Shown: positions 7,816-14,895 of the stretch, piece after piece
How the letters are laid out: each line of letters starts with the position of its first letter
Numbering within the stretch: position 1 is the first letter of the stretch
Translations under genes and position numbers: made by a program
DNA from: Candidatus Nitrosotalea sp. FS
Lineage (GTDB): Archaea; Thermoproteota; Nitrososphaeria; Nitrososphaerales; Nitrosopumilaceae
Direction of reading: 5' to 3'
DNA: 14,895 nucleotides
Assembly: GCF_011319475.1 (NCBI RefSeq)
Contig: NZ_RCMC01000172.1
Coordinates: 14,248-29,142, forward strand
The notes under the pieces: model-generated
Told to the model about the DNA's origin: nothing
What the model saw: the letters and a program-made list of their open reading frames with translations, nothing else
Databases searched by the model: none

Positions 7816-9132
7816 ATGGCAAATATCAAATTCACTATTCCTTCTGTACTGAACAAAGGCGGAGGAGAAAAAAAAATTGATTTGGCAGCAGTTACCCTTT
7901 CTGAAGCATTTACTAAAATTTCAGAACAATTGGGTGATGAATTCAAAAGACGAGTTCTTAATCCTGATGGATCACCAAGATCACTTATCAACATATACGT
8001 AAATGGAAAAAATATGCGATTTTCTGGAGGGATGGGAACCGCACTAAATGATGGAGATGAAATTTATGTATTACCGGCAGTTGCAGGTGGTTCAGAACTT
8101 TCCAGTAAAGATCTTGAAAGATATTCAAGACAAGTGATGTTGGAAGAAATTGGCTATGAAGGTCAGATCAAACTTAAAAAATCAAAAGCATGTGTTGTTG
8201 GAGTAGGTGGACTAGGTAATCCTATAGTGGCACGATTGGTTGCTATGGGAATAGGCACGATAAGAATTGTTGATAGAGATGTTATAGAAATATCAAATTT
8301 GCATAGACAAACAATGTTTGATGAATCTGATGTAGGTCAGATCAAAGTTGAAGTTGCTGCAAAAAAGTTGAAAAAAATGAACTCTGAGGTAATAATTGAG
8401 GCATTGCCTGTCTCTGTAAATGACTATACTGCACTAGATGTAGTAGAGGGATGTGATGTTGTAATCGATGCACTTGACAGTGTTAACGCTAGATATTCTC
8501 TTAACAAAGCATGTATCAAAAAAAATATTCCATTTGTGACCGGCGCAGCAGTAGGAGTTTCAGGACAGGTGTTTACTATCCTGCCACACCAAACTGCATG
8601 CTATCATTGCATATTTCCATCACTTGATGAAAATTCCATGCCTACATGTAGTACAGAAGGAGTTCATCCATCAATACTGTCTATTGTTGGAGGAATAGAA
8701 GTTGCAGAAGCAGTAAAAATTCTAATAGGAAGACCTCCAACGTTGGCAAACAAATTGCTTTACATTGATCTTGATAATTTGGATTTCAATACTGCTACTT
8801 TTAGCAAGGTAGATGAATGTCCTGAGTGTGGTTCTGGCAAACGTGAAGAATTACCAACTCAAGAACTAATCATAGAAGAGCTTTGTGGACGTAATAGGGG
8901 AAAACGTACATTTTCTATCACACCTACTACGATGATTGAGATTGATGTTCCAAAGATAACTAATGCGGCATCAGAGAAAGGTTTCAAAGTACAAAATCAG
9001 GGCGAACTTGGATTATCAATTTCATCTAATGATATCTATGTGAGTTTCTTAAAACGTGGTTCTGCTGTAATTGTTGGCGAGAAAGATGAGAGCTCAGCAA
9101 TTACACTATACAAAAAATTAGTTAACGCTTAA
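7816..9132 (+). CDS. MoaD/ThiS-like beta-grasp domain fused to E1-like ThiF/MoeB adenylyltransferase
   Basis: A 438-residue, three-part protein. Residues 1-92 resemble a MoaD/ThiS sulfur carrier and end PAVAGG; in free carriers that Gly-Gly is the C-terminus, but here Ser-Glu-Leu and the next domain follow. Residues 97-345 are an E1-like adenylyltransferase: YSRQVMLEEIGYEGQ, nucleotide loop GVGGLG (129-134), D153 in VDRD, NLHRQ with R164, zinc pairs C262/C265 (CYHC) and C335/C338 (CPEC), and TCSTEGVHPS with C278 at the catalytic-cysteine site. Residues 350-438 form a small unassigned alpha/beta domain, not a rhodanese. MoeB/ThiF enzymes adenylate a carrier's terminal glycine for thiocarboxylate or tRNA-thiolation chemistry. 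Possible roles are molybdopterin, thiamin, tRNA thiolation or SAMP-type modification. It sits directly behind thrC. Confidence 0.88.
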   Translation: MANIKFTIPSVLNKGGGEKKIDLAAVTLSEAFTKISEQLGDEFKRRVLNPDGSPRSLINIYVNGKNMRFSGGMGTALNDGDEIYVLPAVAGGSELSSKDLERYSRQVMLEEIGYEGQIKLKKSKACVVGVGGLGNPIVARLVAMGIGTIRIVDRDVIEISNLHRQTMFDESDVGQIKVEVAAKKLKKMNSEVIIEALPVSVNDYTALDVVEGCDVVIDALDSVNARYSLNKACIKKNIPFVTGAAVGVSGQVFTILPHQTACYHCIFPSLDENSMPTCSTEGVHPSILSIVGGIEVAEAVKILIGRPPTLANKLLYIDLDNLDFNTATFSKVDECPECGSGKREELPTQELIIEELCGRNRGKRTFSITPTTMIEIDVPKITNAASEKGFKVQNQGELGLSISSNDIYVSFLKRGSAVIVGEKDESSAITLYKKLVNA

Positions 9133-9138
9133 TTTTTT
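9133..9138 (+). terminator. T-run terminator after the E1 fusion gene
   Basis: Six T residues directly follow the TAA stop at 9130-9132, in a 13-base gap between convergent genes. Archaeal RNA polymerase commonly stops at oligo-T tracts without a hairpin. For the converging gene, the A6 at 9112-9117 reads as T6 on the minus strand and could end that transcript inside the E1 gene's 3' end. Confidence 0.45.
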
Positions 9139-9145
9139 CTGAGAT

Positions 9146-10168
9146 CTATATTCTTTTTATTGCCTCAACTAATTTCAAATATGGATCCTCCATCGAATTT
9201 AGAATCATTCTTGCTTTCTTTTTACTATCTTTATTGTCGTTTAGCATCTTTTTGATCAAGGCTGAAATTTTCTTGGGATTTGTCTCTCTTTTTGCAAGTC
9301 CAATTCGTACTAGATACTTTTCAATATAATTCGGTGCGGCATCATATGATATAGTTGGAATTCCCATCAACGCGGATTCTGCTGTCATGGTACCTCCTGA
9401 TCCTATGAAAAGATCTGCAATACTAAGAAGTGATTTGCCGTCTACGACTTTGTCCATTATGATAACTTTTTTACCGAATTTTTCTTTGAGTCTTTTCTTT
9501 TGTATTGCATATCTTGCTAATACTATTATGTTGTATAGTTTGTCTTCCTTACTTATTTCATAAATTATGTTATCACTTTCGGTTTTTCCTAAAATATATG
9601 CAGCCTCTGATTCTTCTGGCCTGATTACTATTGTCTTTTTAGTCTTATCTACACCTATTCTCTTGATCTTTGATCTTTCTCTAACTATGACAGCTGCATC
9701 AATGGCTCTATAATGTATGATATCTTTCTCTGAAATTCCATATTTGACAAATTCATTTTTGGGTATCACCCAAGGAATGAGAAGTTTCTGCACTAGTGGT
9801 ACTGAAAGCCTCATCACTGCTTCTGCATGAGGAGAGTCTGAAAATGCAACCTGTTTGATACCTATACCGTAGGAAATTCTTGCAGCTTCTGGGGAGCAGA
9901 AACTAATGGTCAAATCAGGGGAGAACTTGACTATTACATCCAAAAGATGATCCATCCTTTGGATGCTTGAACCAAGTTTTCCTTCTTTGGTGGAGCCACC
10001 ATGTTTTCCAATTAATCTTAGATCTATGTTTTTTATCTTGGATAATTCAACAACTTCGCGATAATTTCTTGAAGTACAGAGTATTTTGTGATTTTTACTC
10101 AATTTGCTTATCATTGGAGCAAAGAAAAGTAGCTGTTTAGGCGTCAAAATGTCAAACCAGATTTTCAA
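9146..10168 (-). CDS. DUF354 family protein, glycosyltransferase-B-like
   Basis: Matches the archaeal DUF354 family, whose fold resembles GT-B glycosyltransferases and UDP-GlcNAc 2-epimerase; no activity is firmly established as far as I know. Visible marks in order are KIWFDILTPKQLLFF at the N-terminus, CTSRNYREVVEL, IGKHGGSTKEGKLGSS, SFCSPEAARISYGIGI, SDSPHAEAVMRLSVPLVQ, LIPWVIP, and in the second half FIGSGGTMTAESALMGIPTISYD, a nucleotide-sugar-type loop. I chose the TTG at 10168, giving 340 residues and starting at the conserved KIWFDI. The frame stays open to 10303, but that extension overlaps the divergent gene and carries no family sequence. It is paired head-to-head with a sugar-nucleotide-dehydrogenase-like gene, which fits a surface-glycan or glycolipid role (inference). 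Confidence 0.85.
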   Translation of the reverse strand: MKIWFDILTPKQLLFFAPMISKLSKNHKILCTSRNYREVVELSKIKNIDLRLIGKHGGSTKEGKLGSSIQRMDHLLDVIVKFSPDLTISFCSPEAARISYGIGIKQVAFSDSPHAEAVMRLSVPLVQKLLIPWVIPKNEFVKYGISEKDIIHYRAIDAAVIVRERSKIKRIGVDKTKKTIVIRPEESEAAYILGKTESDNIIYEISKEDKLYNIIVLARYAIQKKRLKEKFGKKVIIMDKVVDGKSLLSIADLFIGSGGTMTAESALMGIPTISYDAAPNYIEKYLVRIGLAKRETNPKKISALIKKMLNDNKDSKKKARMILNSMEDPYLKLVEAIKRI

Positions 10169-10233
10169 ACATTTTTGATATAATCTGAGGGTGGAAAAAG
10201 TTTTTCTTAGCCTGTACTCATAGTCCGGATGGT
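10169..10233. promoter_or_regulatory. Divergent promoter region with a short palindrome
   Basis: These 65 bases separate the two divergent start codons. GAAAAA at 10194-10199 and TTTTTC at 10201-10206 form a perfect six-base inverted repeat around one G, roughly mid-way between the genes. A TATA-like TTATATC on the minus strand lies at about 10177-10183, close to the DUF354 start. No clear TATA box was found for the plus-strand gene. Confidence 0.4.
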
Positions 10234-11367
10234 TTGGTTGCAACAAAAATTGTTGTGTATGGCTTAAGTACTGAAGGATACTCGATTGCTTGCCAAATGG
10301 CAATAAAAGGAGCTGATGTTTTCATTGTTGATGAATCTGCTCACATGGCAATTTCTCTCAAAGCAGAGATTGCAAAGACATATCCTAATGTTACATCATT
10401 AAAAGAGGACGAACCACTCTTGGGAGTTGAACCAATAGATGTTGCGATATCTCATGCTGAATATCTTTTCTTTGCTCCACGTATACGAAAGACAGGTCAA
10501 GAAGCTAAGATGGAAATTCATTCAAAATTCAAAGATGCAACATCTTCAATAAAAAAAGGTGGATCAGTAATTTACAATCTTCCAACTGGCATAGGAGGAA
10601 ATAATGAAACTATTTCACTGCTTGAACATGTTTCTGGCCTTGAGATGGGTAAAAGTATATCATATTTCTATTACCCTCTATCAAAAAATAATATTCCTGA
10701 AATCATTGGTTCGTTTAATGCAAAAGATGATGACAAGCTTGCTAAACTATTAGAATCTGATAAAAAGGGGAAAAAATTCGTGTCCATATCTTCGGCTGAA
10801 ATTTTACATGCAATTAAAATTCTCACTCAATTTGCAAGTCTATCTAGTGTTTTAGAAGTTTCCAAGTTTGCACAAGATTCCCAGACAAGAAATGATCTAG
10901 TTCTAACTGAATATAATGATCTATTTCTTGATGACATGACAAATGGTCTCTATGATTTAAGATCACTTGGTACATCTGTAGAAGGCGCAGGTACGATGAT
11001 GTATCTGATAAATGGTAGTATCAAAGGAATTGAGGGCTATGTCAAGAGATTAATTGACGAAATTCGTTCTACGCTCAAGAAAAATGAACTAAAAGCAAGC
11101 AGGACCAAAGTAGTTTTGGTATGGACCCAAGACTCCTATGAGATGAGAGGAGACAAGGTAGACATGCTAAACTCACTTGTTACAAAACTCCGTGATTACA
11201 TTGGAGATGTCGAGATACATCAGGGACCAGAATTAGATATTTTCCATAGTGATAAAACAACTATCATAGTAGCATGCTCAAAATTTGATTATGATAAGAT
11301 AACTAAAAATGGAAAAGACTCTGATGTTATTGTAATTAAAACAAATCCTCTTTGTGAGATATTATAA
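10234..11367 (+). CDS. Nucleotide-sugar-dehydrogenase-like Rossmann protein, probably lacking the catalytic cysteine
   Basis: A 377-residue protein laid out like UDP-glucose/UDP-ManNAc dehydrogenases. The N-terminal Rossmann domain has VVYGLSTEGYSIA (G10-x4-G15, with Ser where the middle Gly usually is) and an acidic D33 after the second strand. A helical centre around SAEILHAIKILTQFASLSSVLEV (residues 187-209) resembles the family's dimerisation helices. A C-terminal segment, KVVLVWTQDSYEMRGDKVDML (292-312), recalls the family's C-terminal nucleotide-binding domain. Where the family has a GxGxGGxCxPKD-type active-site loop, this protein has EGAGTMMYLINGS (250-262) and no cysteine. It may be a non-oxidising or repurposed homologue. 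The start is TTG 10234; no in-frame ATG fits. It is divergent to the DUF354 gene and ends 29 bases before grpE. The family call is an inference from layout and short motifs. Confidence 0.65.
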   Translation: MVATKIVVYGLSTEGYSIACQMAIKGADVFIVDESAHMAISLKAEIAKTYPNVTSLKEDEPLLGVEPIDVAISHAEYLFFAPRIRKTGQEAKMEIHSKFKDATSSIKKGGSVIYNLPTGIGGNNETISLLEHVSGLEMGKSISYFYYPLSKNNIPEIIGSFNAKDDDKLAKLLESDKKGKKFVSISSAEILHAIKILTQFASLSSVLEVSKFAQDSQTRNDLVLTEYNDLFLDDMTNGLYDLRSLGTSVEGAGTMMYLINGSIKGIEGYVKRLIDEIRSTLKKNELKASRTKVVLVWTQDSYEMRGDKVDMLNSLVTKLRDYIGDVEIHQGPELDIFHSDKTTIIVACSKFDYDKITKNGKDSDVIVIKTNPLCEIL

Positions 11368-11370
11368 TAA
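11362..11370 (+). promoter_or_regulatory. TATA-like box for the grpE-dnaK unit
   Basis: TTATAATAA, overlapping the stop of the preceding gene, is centred about 31 bases before the grpE TTG start at 11397. This predicts a transcript start a few bases before the start codon, the near-leaderless arrangement common in these archaea. There is no Shine-Dalgarno match in the leader, which agrees. Confidence 0.5.
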
Positions 11371-11396
11371 GGGTATGTTCTAAAAAATAGTAAGAA

Positions 11397-11963
11397 TTGT
11401 CTGACACATCTGATGTATCCCAAAATGATTTTGTAGAAACTCAAGAACACAGTATAAACAAAGATGATGAAACAGAATCTATTTCAGAACTTGAGACACT
11501 GAAAGTTCAATTAGAACAAGAAAAAGAAAAAACTTCTTCTTGTGAAAAAAAAATACAATACCTGCTTGGAGATTTTGAAAATCTTAAGAAAAGATCGGAG
11601 ATCGATATTCAGAATCGTGTAAACTCGATCACTGATGGGGTTGTTCTTAAATTTCTTGGAATATATGATGATTTTATTCGTGCAAAAGATGCTTTATCCA
11701 AACAGAATGCCAATACCGCAGGTCTAGATGCTATCTTAAAAAACATGGACACATTTCTAGTTGAATTTGGAGTGACGCCAATTGAAGCAGTAGGTGAAAT
11801 CTTTAATCCTAAACTGCATGAGGCAATTTCTATAAAAGAAGATCCTACATTGGATGATGACACAATCACCGCAGAACTTCGTAAAGGATATATTTTGAAG
11901 GACAGAGTTATTAGACCAAGCTTAGTGGAAATATCTAAGAGAAATATCAAGGAGATGAAGTAA
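11397..11963 (+). CDS. grpE: GrpE nucleotide exchange factor
   Basis: Releases ADP from DnaK in the cytoplasmic Hsp70 cycle. The 188-residue length is typical. Residues 1-30 are acidic and probably disordered. About residues 30-80 form a charged heptad-rich coiled coil (ELETLKVQLEQEKEK onward) for dimerisation, followed by the four-helix region and the beta-wing that contacts the DnaK ATPase domain. The family signature is visible near the end: NPKLHEAIS and GYILKDRVIRPSLVEISK (164-181). The start is TTG 11397, giving MSDTSD; there is no earlier plausible start after the preceding gene. The TAA directly abuts the dnaK ATG. Confidence 0.94.
   Translation: MSDTSDVSQNDFVETQEHSINKDDETESISELETLKVQLEQEKEKTSSCEKKIQYLLGDFENLKKRSEIDIQNRVNSITDGVVLKFLGIYDDFIRAKDALSKQNANTAGLDAILKNMDTFLVEFGVTPIEAVGEIFNPKLHEAISIKEDPTLDDDTITAELRKGYILKDRVIRPSLVEISKRNIKEMK
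11951..11958 (+). promoter_or_regulatory. Shine-Dalgarno-like site for dnaK
   Basis: GGAGATGA in the final grpE codons, with GGAG ending 9 bases before the dnaK ATG at 11964, is close to the consensus GGAGGTGATC. It contrasts with grpE and dnaJ, which look leaderless, and is what one expects for an internal gene of a polycistronic message. Confidence 0.55.
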
Positions 11964-13811
11964 ATGGCTAAAATTATCGGTATTGATTTGGGAACAAGTA
12001 ATTCTGCTGCGGCAGTTATGCTAGGTGGAAAGCCTACTCTTATTCCAGCATCTGAGGGAACCACGGTTGGGGGAAAAGCGTTTCCTTCTGTTGTTGGACT
12101 CACAAAAGACGGTCAACTAATAGTTGGTGAACCAGCCCGAAGACAGGCAGTAACTAACCCTGAGGGTACAGTAGTAGCAGCAAAAAGAAAAATGGGAACA
12201 GATCACTTTTTTAAAATTTATGATAAAGAGTACAAACCTCAACAAATTTCTGCATTCATCTTACAAAAAATAAAGAGAGATGCTGAGGCATTTACTGGAG
12301 ACAAGGTAGAAAAAGCAGTAATCACGGTTCCTGCTTACTTCAATGATAATCAAAGACAAGCAACTAAAGATGCTGGACAAATTGCAGGTCTTGATGTTGT
12401 TAGAATAATAAATGAACCAACTGCTGCTGCACTTGCCTTTGGCCTCGACAAATTAAAACAAGATATGAAAATTATGGTGTTTGACTTGGGTGGCGGTACA
12501 CTAGATGTCACCATCATGGAAATGGGTGGTGGTGTCTTTGAAGTAATGAGTACTTCTGGAGATACTCAGCTAGGAGGTACTGATATGGATAAAGTTTTGA
12601 TTGATTATGTTGTTGATAGTTTCAGAAAAACATCTGGAGTTGATATTTCAAAAGATAGTGCGGCTATGGTACGAGTAAGAGAAGCAGCTGAAAAGGCAAA
12701 GATCGAACTTTCTTCAATATTTGAAACTGATATCAATTTACCGTTTATATCATATGACCAATCTTCTGGACCAAAAAATCTTGAATTAAAAATAACTCGT
12801 GCAAAGTTTGAGGAACTCATAAATCCAATAGTCGAAAGATGCAGACCTTCTGTTATGAAATCTATGGAAGATGCAAAGCTTACTCCCGCTGATGTTAGTA
12901 AAATAATTCTAGTCGGTGGTCCAACTAGAATTCCTCTAGTCAAAAAATTTGTAGCAAATCTGATGGGAAAAGAACCTGAGGCAGGAATAGATCCAATGGA
13001 AGCAGTCGCATTGGGAGCAGCTGTTCAAGCAGGAATTATTGGTGGTGAAGTCACAAGCGATATTGTACTTTTGGATGTGACGCCTCTCACACTGGGTTTA
13101 GAAGTTCTAGGAGGATTGCGAGAGCCTATAATTGATAGAAATACAACAATTCCTACTTCTAAAAGCAAGGTATTCACAACTGCTGCAGACAATCAAACTG
13201 CTGTTACTATACATGTAGTTCAAGGGGAACGACCAATGGCTGCAGATAATGTATCCCTTGGAAGCTTTAATCTATCTGGAATCCTTCCTGCACCAAGAGG
13301 TATTCCACAAATTGAAGTCAAATTCGATATTGATGCAAACGGTATACTCAATGTTGCAGCAAAAGATCTAGCTACACAAAAAGAAGCAAAGATAACCATT
13401 ACTGCTAGCACAAAACTTGCCAAAGAAGACATAGAAAAAATGACAAAAGATGCTGAACTCTTCGCTGAACAAGACAAAAAGAAGAAGGACGAGGTACTGA
13501 TCAAAAATGAAGCACAACAAGCTATCTATGCAGCTGAAACTTTGATCAGCCAACAAAAGGACAAGATATCACAAGATCAAGGTGTACAGGTAAGTAATGC
13601 AATAAAAGATCTAAAAGATGTTCTTGATAAGAGCGTTGAAGAAATAAAACCAAAACTTGATTCGCTAACTAAATTGATAAATGACATAAGTACAGAACTT
13701 TACAAAAATGTTACACCTCCACCTGGAGCAGCTGGACAAGGTGGACCTGAAGCAACTGCACAAAGTGGGCCTGATGCAACTGGACAGGATGCAGGCAAGT
13801 CGCAGAACTGA
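11964..13811 (+). CDS. dnaK: Molecular chaperone DnaK (Hsp70)
   Basis: ATP-driven chaperone that binds exposed hydrophobic peptides with DnaJ and GrpE. It is complete at 615 residues. The nucleotide-binding domain (about 1-360) shows [11 protein letters not shown], catalytic-type K74 in [61 protein letters not shown] and [10 protein letters not shown]. The linker is [13 protein letters not shown] near 365-377, then the beta-sandwich substrate domain, a helical lid from about 480, and a flexible Gly/Pro/Ala/Gln tail from about 585. The stretch between KRKMG and PQQISA is short, so the roughly 24-residue insertion of E. coli DnaK is absent, as in Gram-positive and archaeal homologues. Archaeal hsp70 genes are generally thought to have come from bacteria. 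It sits directly behind grpE. Confidence 0.98.
   Translation: MAKIIGIDLGTSNSAAAVMLGGKPTLIPASEGTTVGGKAFPSVVGLTKDGQLIVGEPARRQAVTNPEGTVVAAKRKMGTDHFFKIYDKEYKPQQISAFILQKIKRDAEAFTGDKVEKAVITVPAYFNDNQRQATKDAGQIAGLDVVRIINEPTAAALAFGLDKLKQDMKIMVFDLGGGTLDVTIMEMGGGVFEVMSTSGDTQLGGTDMDKVLIDYVVDSFRKTSGVDISKDSAAMVRVREAAEKAKIELSSIFETDINLPFISYDQSSGPKNLELKITRAKFEELINPIVERCRPSVMKSMEDAKLTPADVSKIILVGGPTRIPLVKKFVANLMGKEPEAGIDPMEAVALGAAVQAGIIGGEVTSDIVLLDVTPLTLGLEVLGGLREPIIDRNTTIPTSKSKVFTTAADNQTAVTIHVVQGERPMAADNVSLGSFNLSGILPAPRGIPQIEVKFDIDANGILNVAAKDLATQKEAKITITASTKLAKEDIEKMTKDAELFAEQDKKKKDEVLIKNEAQQAIYAAETLISQQKDKISQDQGVQVSNAIKDLKDVLDKSVEEIKPKLDSLTKLINDISTELYKNVTPPPGAAGQGGPEATAQSGPDATGQDAGKSQN
13743..13787 (+). repeat. 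Short tandem repeat in the dnaK tail
   Basis: Two imperfect 21-base units, GGACCTGAAGCAACTG.. at 13743-13763 and GGGCCTGATGCAACTG.. at 13767-13787, recur with a 24-base period and four mismatches. They encode GPEATAQ and GPDATGQ in the disordered C-terminal tail, so the tail probably grew by local duplication. Confidence 0.6.
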
Positions 13812-13813
13812 TC

Positions 13814-13819
13814 TTTATA
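13814..13819 (+). promoter_or_regulatory. TATA-like box for dnaJ
   Basis: TTTATA lies in the 33-base gap after dnaK, centred about 28 bases before the dnaJ ATG at 13845. That spacing predicts a leaderless dnaJ transcript separate from the grpE-dnaK message. No Shine-Dalgarno sequence precedes the ATG. Confidence 0.45.
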
Positions 13820-13844
13820 CAAGGGAAAGTGTAGTTGAGTTATA

Positions 13845-14895
13845 ATGAGTTCCAAACGTGATTATTATGAGGTTTTAGGAGTCTCAAAAAGCTCAACACC
13901 TGATGAGATAAAGTCACAATATAGGAAACTTGCTTTAAAATTTCATCCTGATAAAAACAAGTCGCCTGATGCTGCAGAGCACTTTAAGGAAATTTCAGAA
14001 GCATATGCGGTGTTATCTGACTCTGAAAAACGTAAACTCTATGACACCTATGGTCATGCTGGCGTAGATGGAAAATACAGTACAGATGACATCTTCCAAG
14101 GTTCACGAGCCAACTTTGAAGATATTTTTGGAGGTGCTGGTGGTTTTGAATCTATTTTCGAATCTATTTTTGGTAGAGGAGGAGGATTTCGGTTCGGAGG
14201 ATTTGATTTTGGAGGATCTGGTAGAGTACGAGGATCTGATCTTGTGTATGATGCCACATTGACATTAGAAGAAGCATTCAAGGGAAAAAAAGAAGAGATT
14301 GATCTGCCTAGACTAGTAAATTGTGATGCTTGTAATGGATCTGGTGCTACTCCTGGTACTTCCGTGAGGACATGTTCTGTATGTAATGGTCACGGTCAAA
14401 CTAGAGTATCACGCAGCAGTGGATTTTCTACATTTGTAACTGTACAACCATGTAATACTTGCAAAGGTCAAGGCAAGATCATAGAAAGACCATGTTCAAA
14501 ATGTAAAGGGGCTGGAAAACAAAAAACAACAAAAAAATTCCCATTTGAAATTCCTGCTGGAATAGAGGATGGAGAATACCGAATTCAGGGAGAAGGTGAA
14601 TCAGTTCAAAACGGTGTAAATGGAGATCTAATTGTTAGAATACGAGTTCAACCTCATGATAAATTCAAAAGAGATGGTTCTGATATTTTCTATGATGCAA
14701 ATATTTCTATGATTGATGCAGCATTGGGCAAAAATATCATGGTTGAAACACTTGAAGGACAAGAAAAATTTGAGGTAGAATCCGGAAGTCAACCGAATAC
14801 GATAATAAAACTAAAAGGCAAAGGGCTTCCTCGTCAGAGTGGAAGAGGTAGAGGAGATGAGTATGTTAGACTTGTTATCAATATACCTACCAAGA
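13845..14895 (+). CDS. dnaJ: Chaperone DnaJ (Hsp40), 3' end outside the window
   Basis: Type-A Hsp40 co-chaperone that delivers substrates to DnaK and stimulates its ATPase. The reading frame runs uninterrupted from ATG 13845 to the window edge; 350 codons are visible and no stop is reached. Domains in order are: J domain (1-75) starting [16 protein letters not shown], with the essential HPD at 34-36; a Gly/Phe-rich segment at about 95-130 ([24 protein letters not shown]); a zinc-finger domain from C160 with four CxxCxGxG repeats ([32 protein letters not shown]); and the C-terminal substrate-binding domain ([59 protein letters not shown]). Only the last few tens of residues should be missing. 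The TATA-like box in front suggests its own promoter. Confidence 0.97.
   Translation, partial: MSSKRDYYEVLGVSKSSTPDEIKSQYRKLALKFHPDKNKSPDAAEHFKEISEAYAVLSDSEKRKLYDTYGHAGVDGKYSTDDIFQGSRANFEDIFGGAGGFESIFESIFGRGGGFRFGGFDFGGSGRVRGSDLVYDATLTLEEAFKGKKEEIDLPRLVNCDACNGSGATPGTSVRTCSVCNGHGQTRVSRSSGFSTFVTVQPCNTCKGQGKIIERPCSKCKGAGKQKTTKKFPFEIPAGIEDGEYRIQGEGESVQNGVNGDLIVRIRVQPHDKFKRDGSDIFYDANISMIDAALGKNIMVETLEGQEKFEVESGSQPNTIIKLKGKGLPRQSGRGRGDEYVRLVINIPTK

Noticed and set aside
10169..10303. 45-residue N-terminal extension of the DUF354 protein
   Set aside because: It overlaps the divergent dehydrogenase-like gene, and the conserved family N-terminus (KIWFDI) begins right at the TTG at 10168.
11609..12103. 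Minus-strand open frame of 164 codons across the grpE/dnaK junction
   Set aside because: It lies fully opposite two well-conserved chaperone genes, and its sequence shows no family motif or domain pattern. It is a shadow of the real coding frames.
14054..14281. Short open frames on both strands inside dnaJ (14054-14281 minus, 14068-14262 plus)
   Set aside because: They fall in the Gly/Phe-rich and adjoining part of dnaJ, where repetitive codons leave other frames open. The dnaJ frame itself runs cleanly from 13845 to the window edge with all domains.
1..14895. tRNA genes, CRISPR arrays, insertion sequences, prophage or defence genes
   Set aside because: No cloverleaf-like stretch, regularly spaced repeats, transposase or integrase sequence, or terminal inverted repeats were seen; nearly all the window is filled by conserved metabolic and chaperone genes.

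Overview
The window looks like a chromosomal segment of an ammonia-oxidising-type archaeon (Thaumarchaeota / Nitrososphaerota, most like the Nitrosopumilales). The reasons are: AT-rich, tightly packed genes; an archaeal-type histidine operon in which a HAD phosphatase-like gene sits beside a dehydratase-only hisB; a bacterial-type grpE-dnaK-dnaJ set; a DUF354 protein; TATA-like boxes about 25-30 bases before several start codons; and many TTG/GTG starts. The assignment rests on gene content and style, not on a marker gene.

Region 1 (1-5863, + strand) is a histidine biosynthesis operon: hisD (5' truncated by the window edge), hisC, a HAD-superfamily hydrolase that is the natural candidate for histidinol-phosphate phosphatase, hisB, hisH, hisA, hisF and hisI. 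Most junctions overlap by 4 bases (ATGA, TTGA, GTGA, ATGA) or abut directly, so the genes are probably co-transcribed and translationally coupled. Together they cover phosphoribosyl-AMP to histidine. hisG and hisE are not in the window.

Region 2 (5867-6567) holds a minus-strand gene for a small single-pass membrane protein of unknown function, converging on hisI with only 3 bases between, followed by a roughly 200-base divergent promoter region.

Region 3 (6568-9132, + strand) is a two-gene unit: a threonine-synthase-family PLP enzyme with an N-terminal zinc ribbon, then a protein that fuses a MoaD/ThiS-like beta-grasp domain (with an internal Gly-Gly) to an E1-like ThiF/MoeB adenylyltransferase and an unassigned C-terminal domain. 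This is the most interesting gene in the window. A fold-type-II PLP enzyme next to a sulfur carrier with its own activating enzyme recalls protein-thiocarboxylate routes to sulfur amino acids.

Region 4 (9146-11367) is a divergent pair: a DUF354 glycosyltransferase-B-like protein (minus) and a nucleotide-sugar-dehydrogenase-like protein (plus) that seems to lack the catalytic cysteine. A short palindrome lies between them.

Region 5 (11397 to the window end, + strand) is the Hsp70 chaperone locus grpE-dnaK-dnaJ, with TATA-like elements before grpE and again before dnaJ. dnaJ runs off the right edge. I saw no tRNA, rRNA, CRISPR array, insertion sequence or clear frameshift. Most of the window is ordinary conserved archaeal core metabolism and chaperone content.
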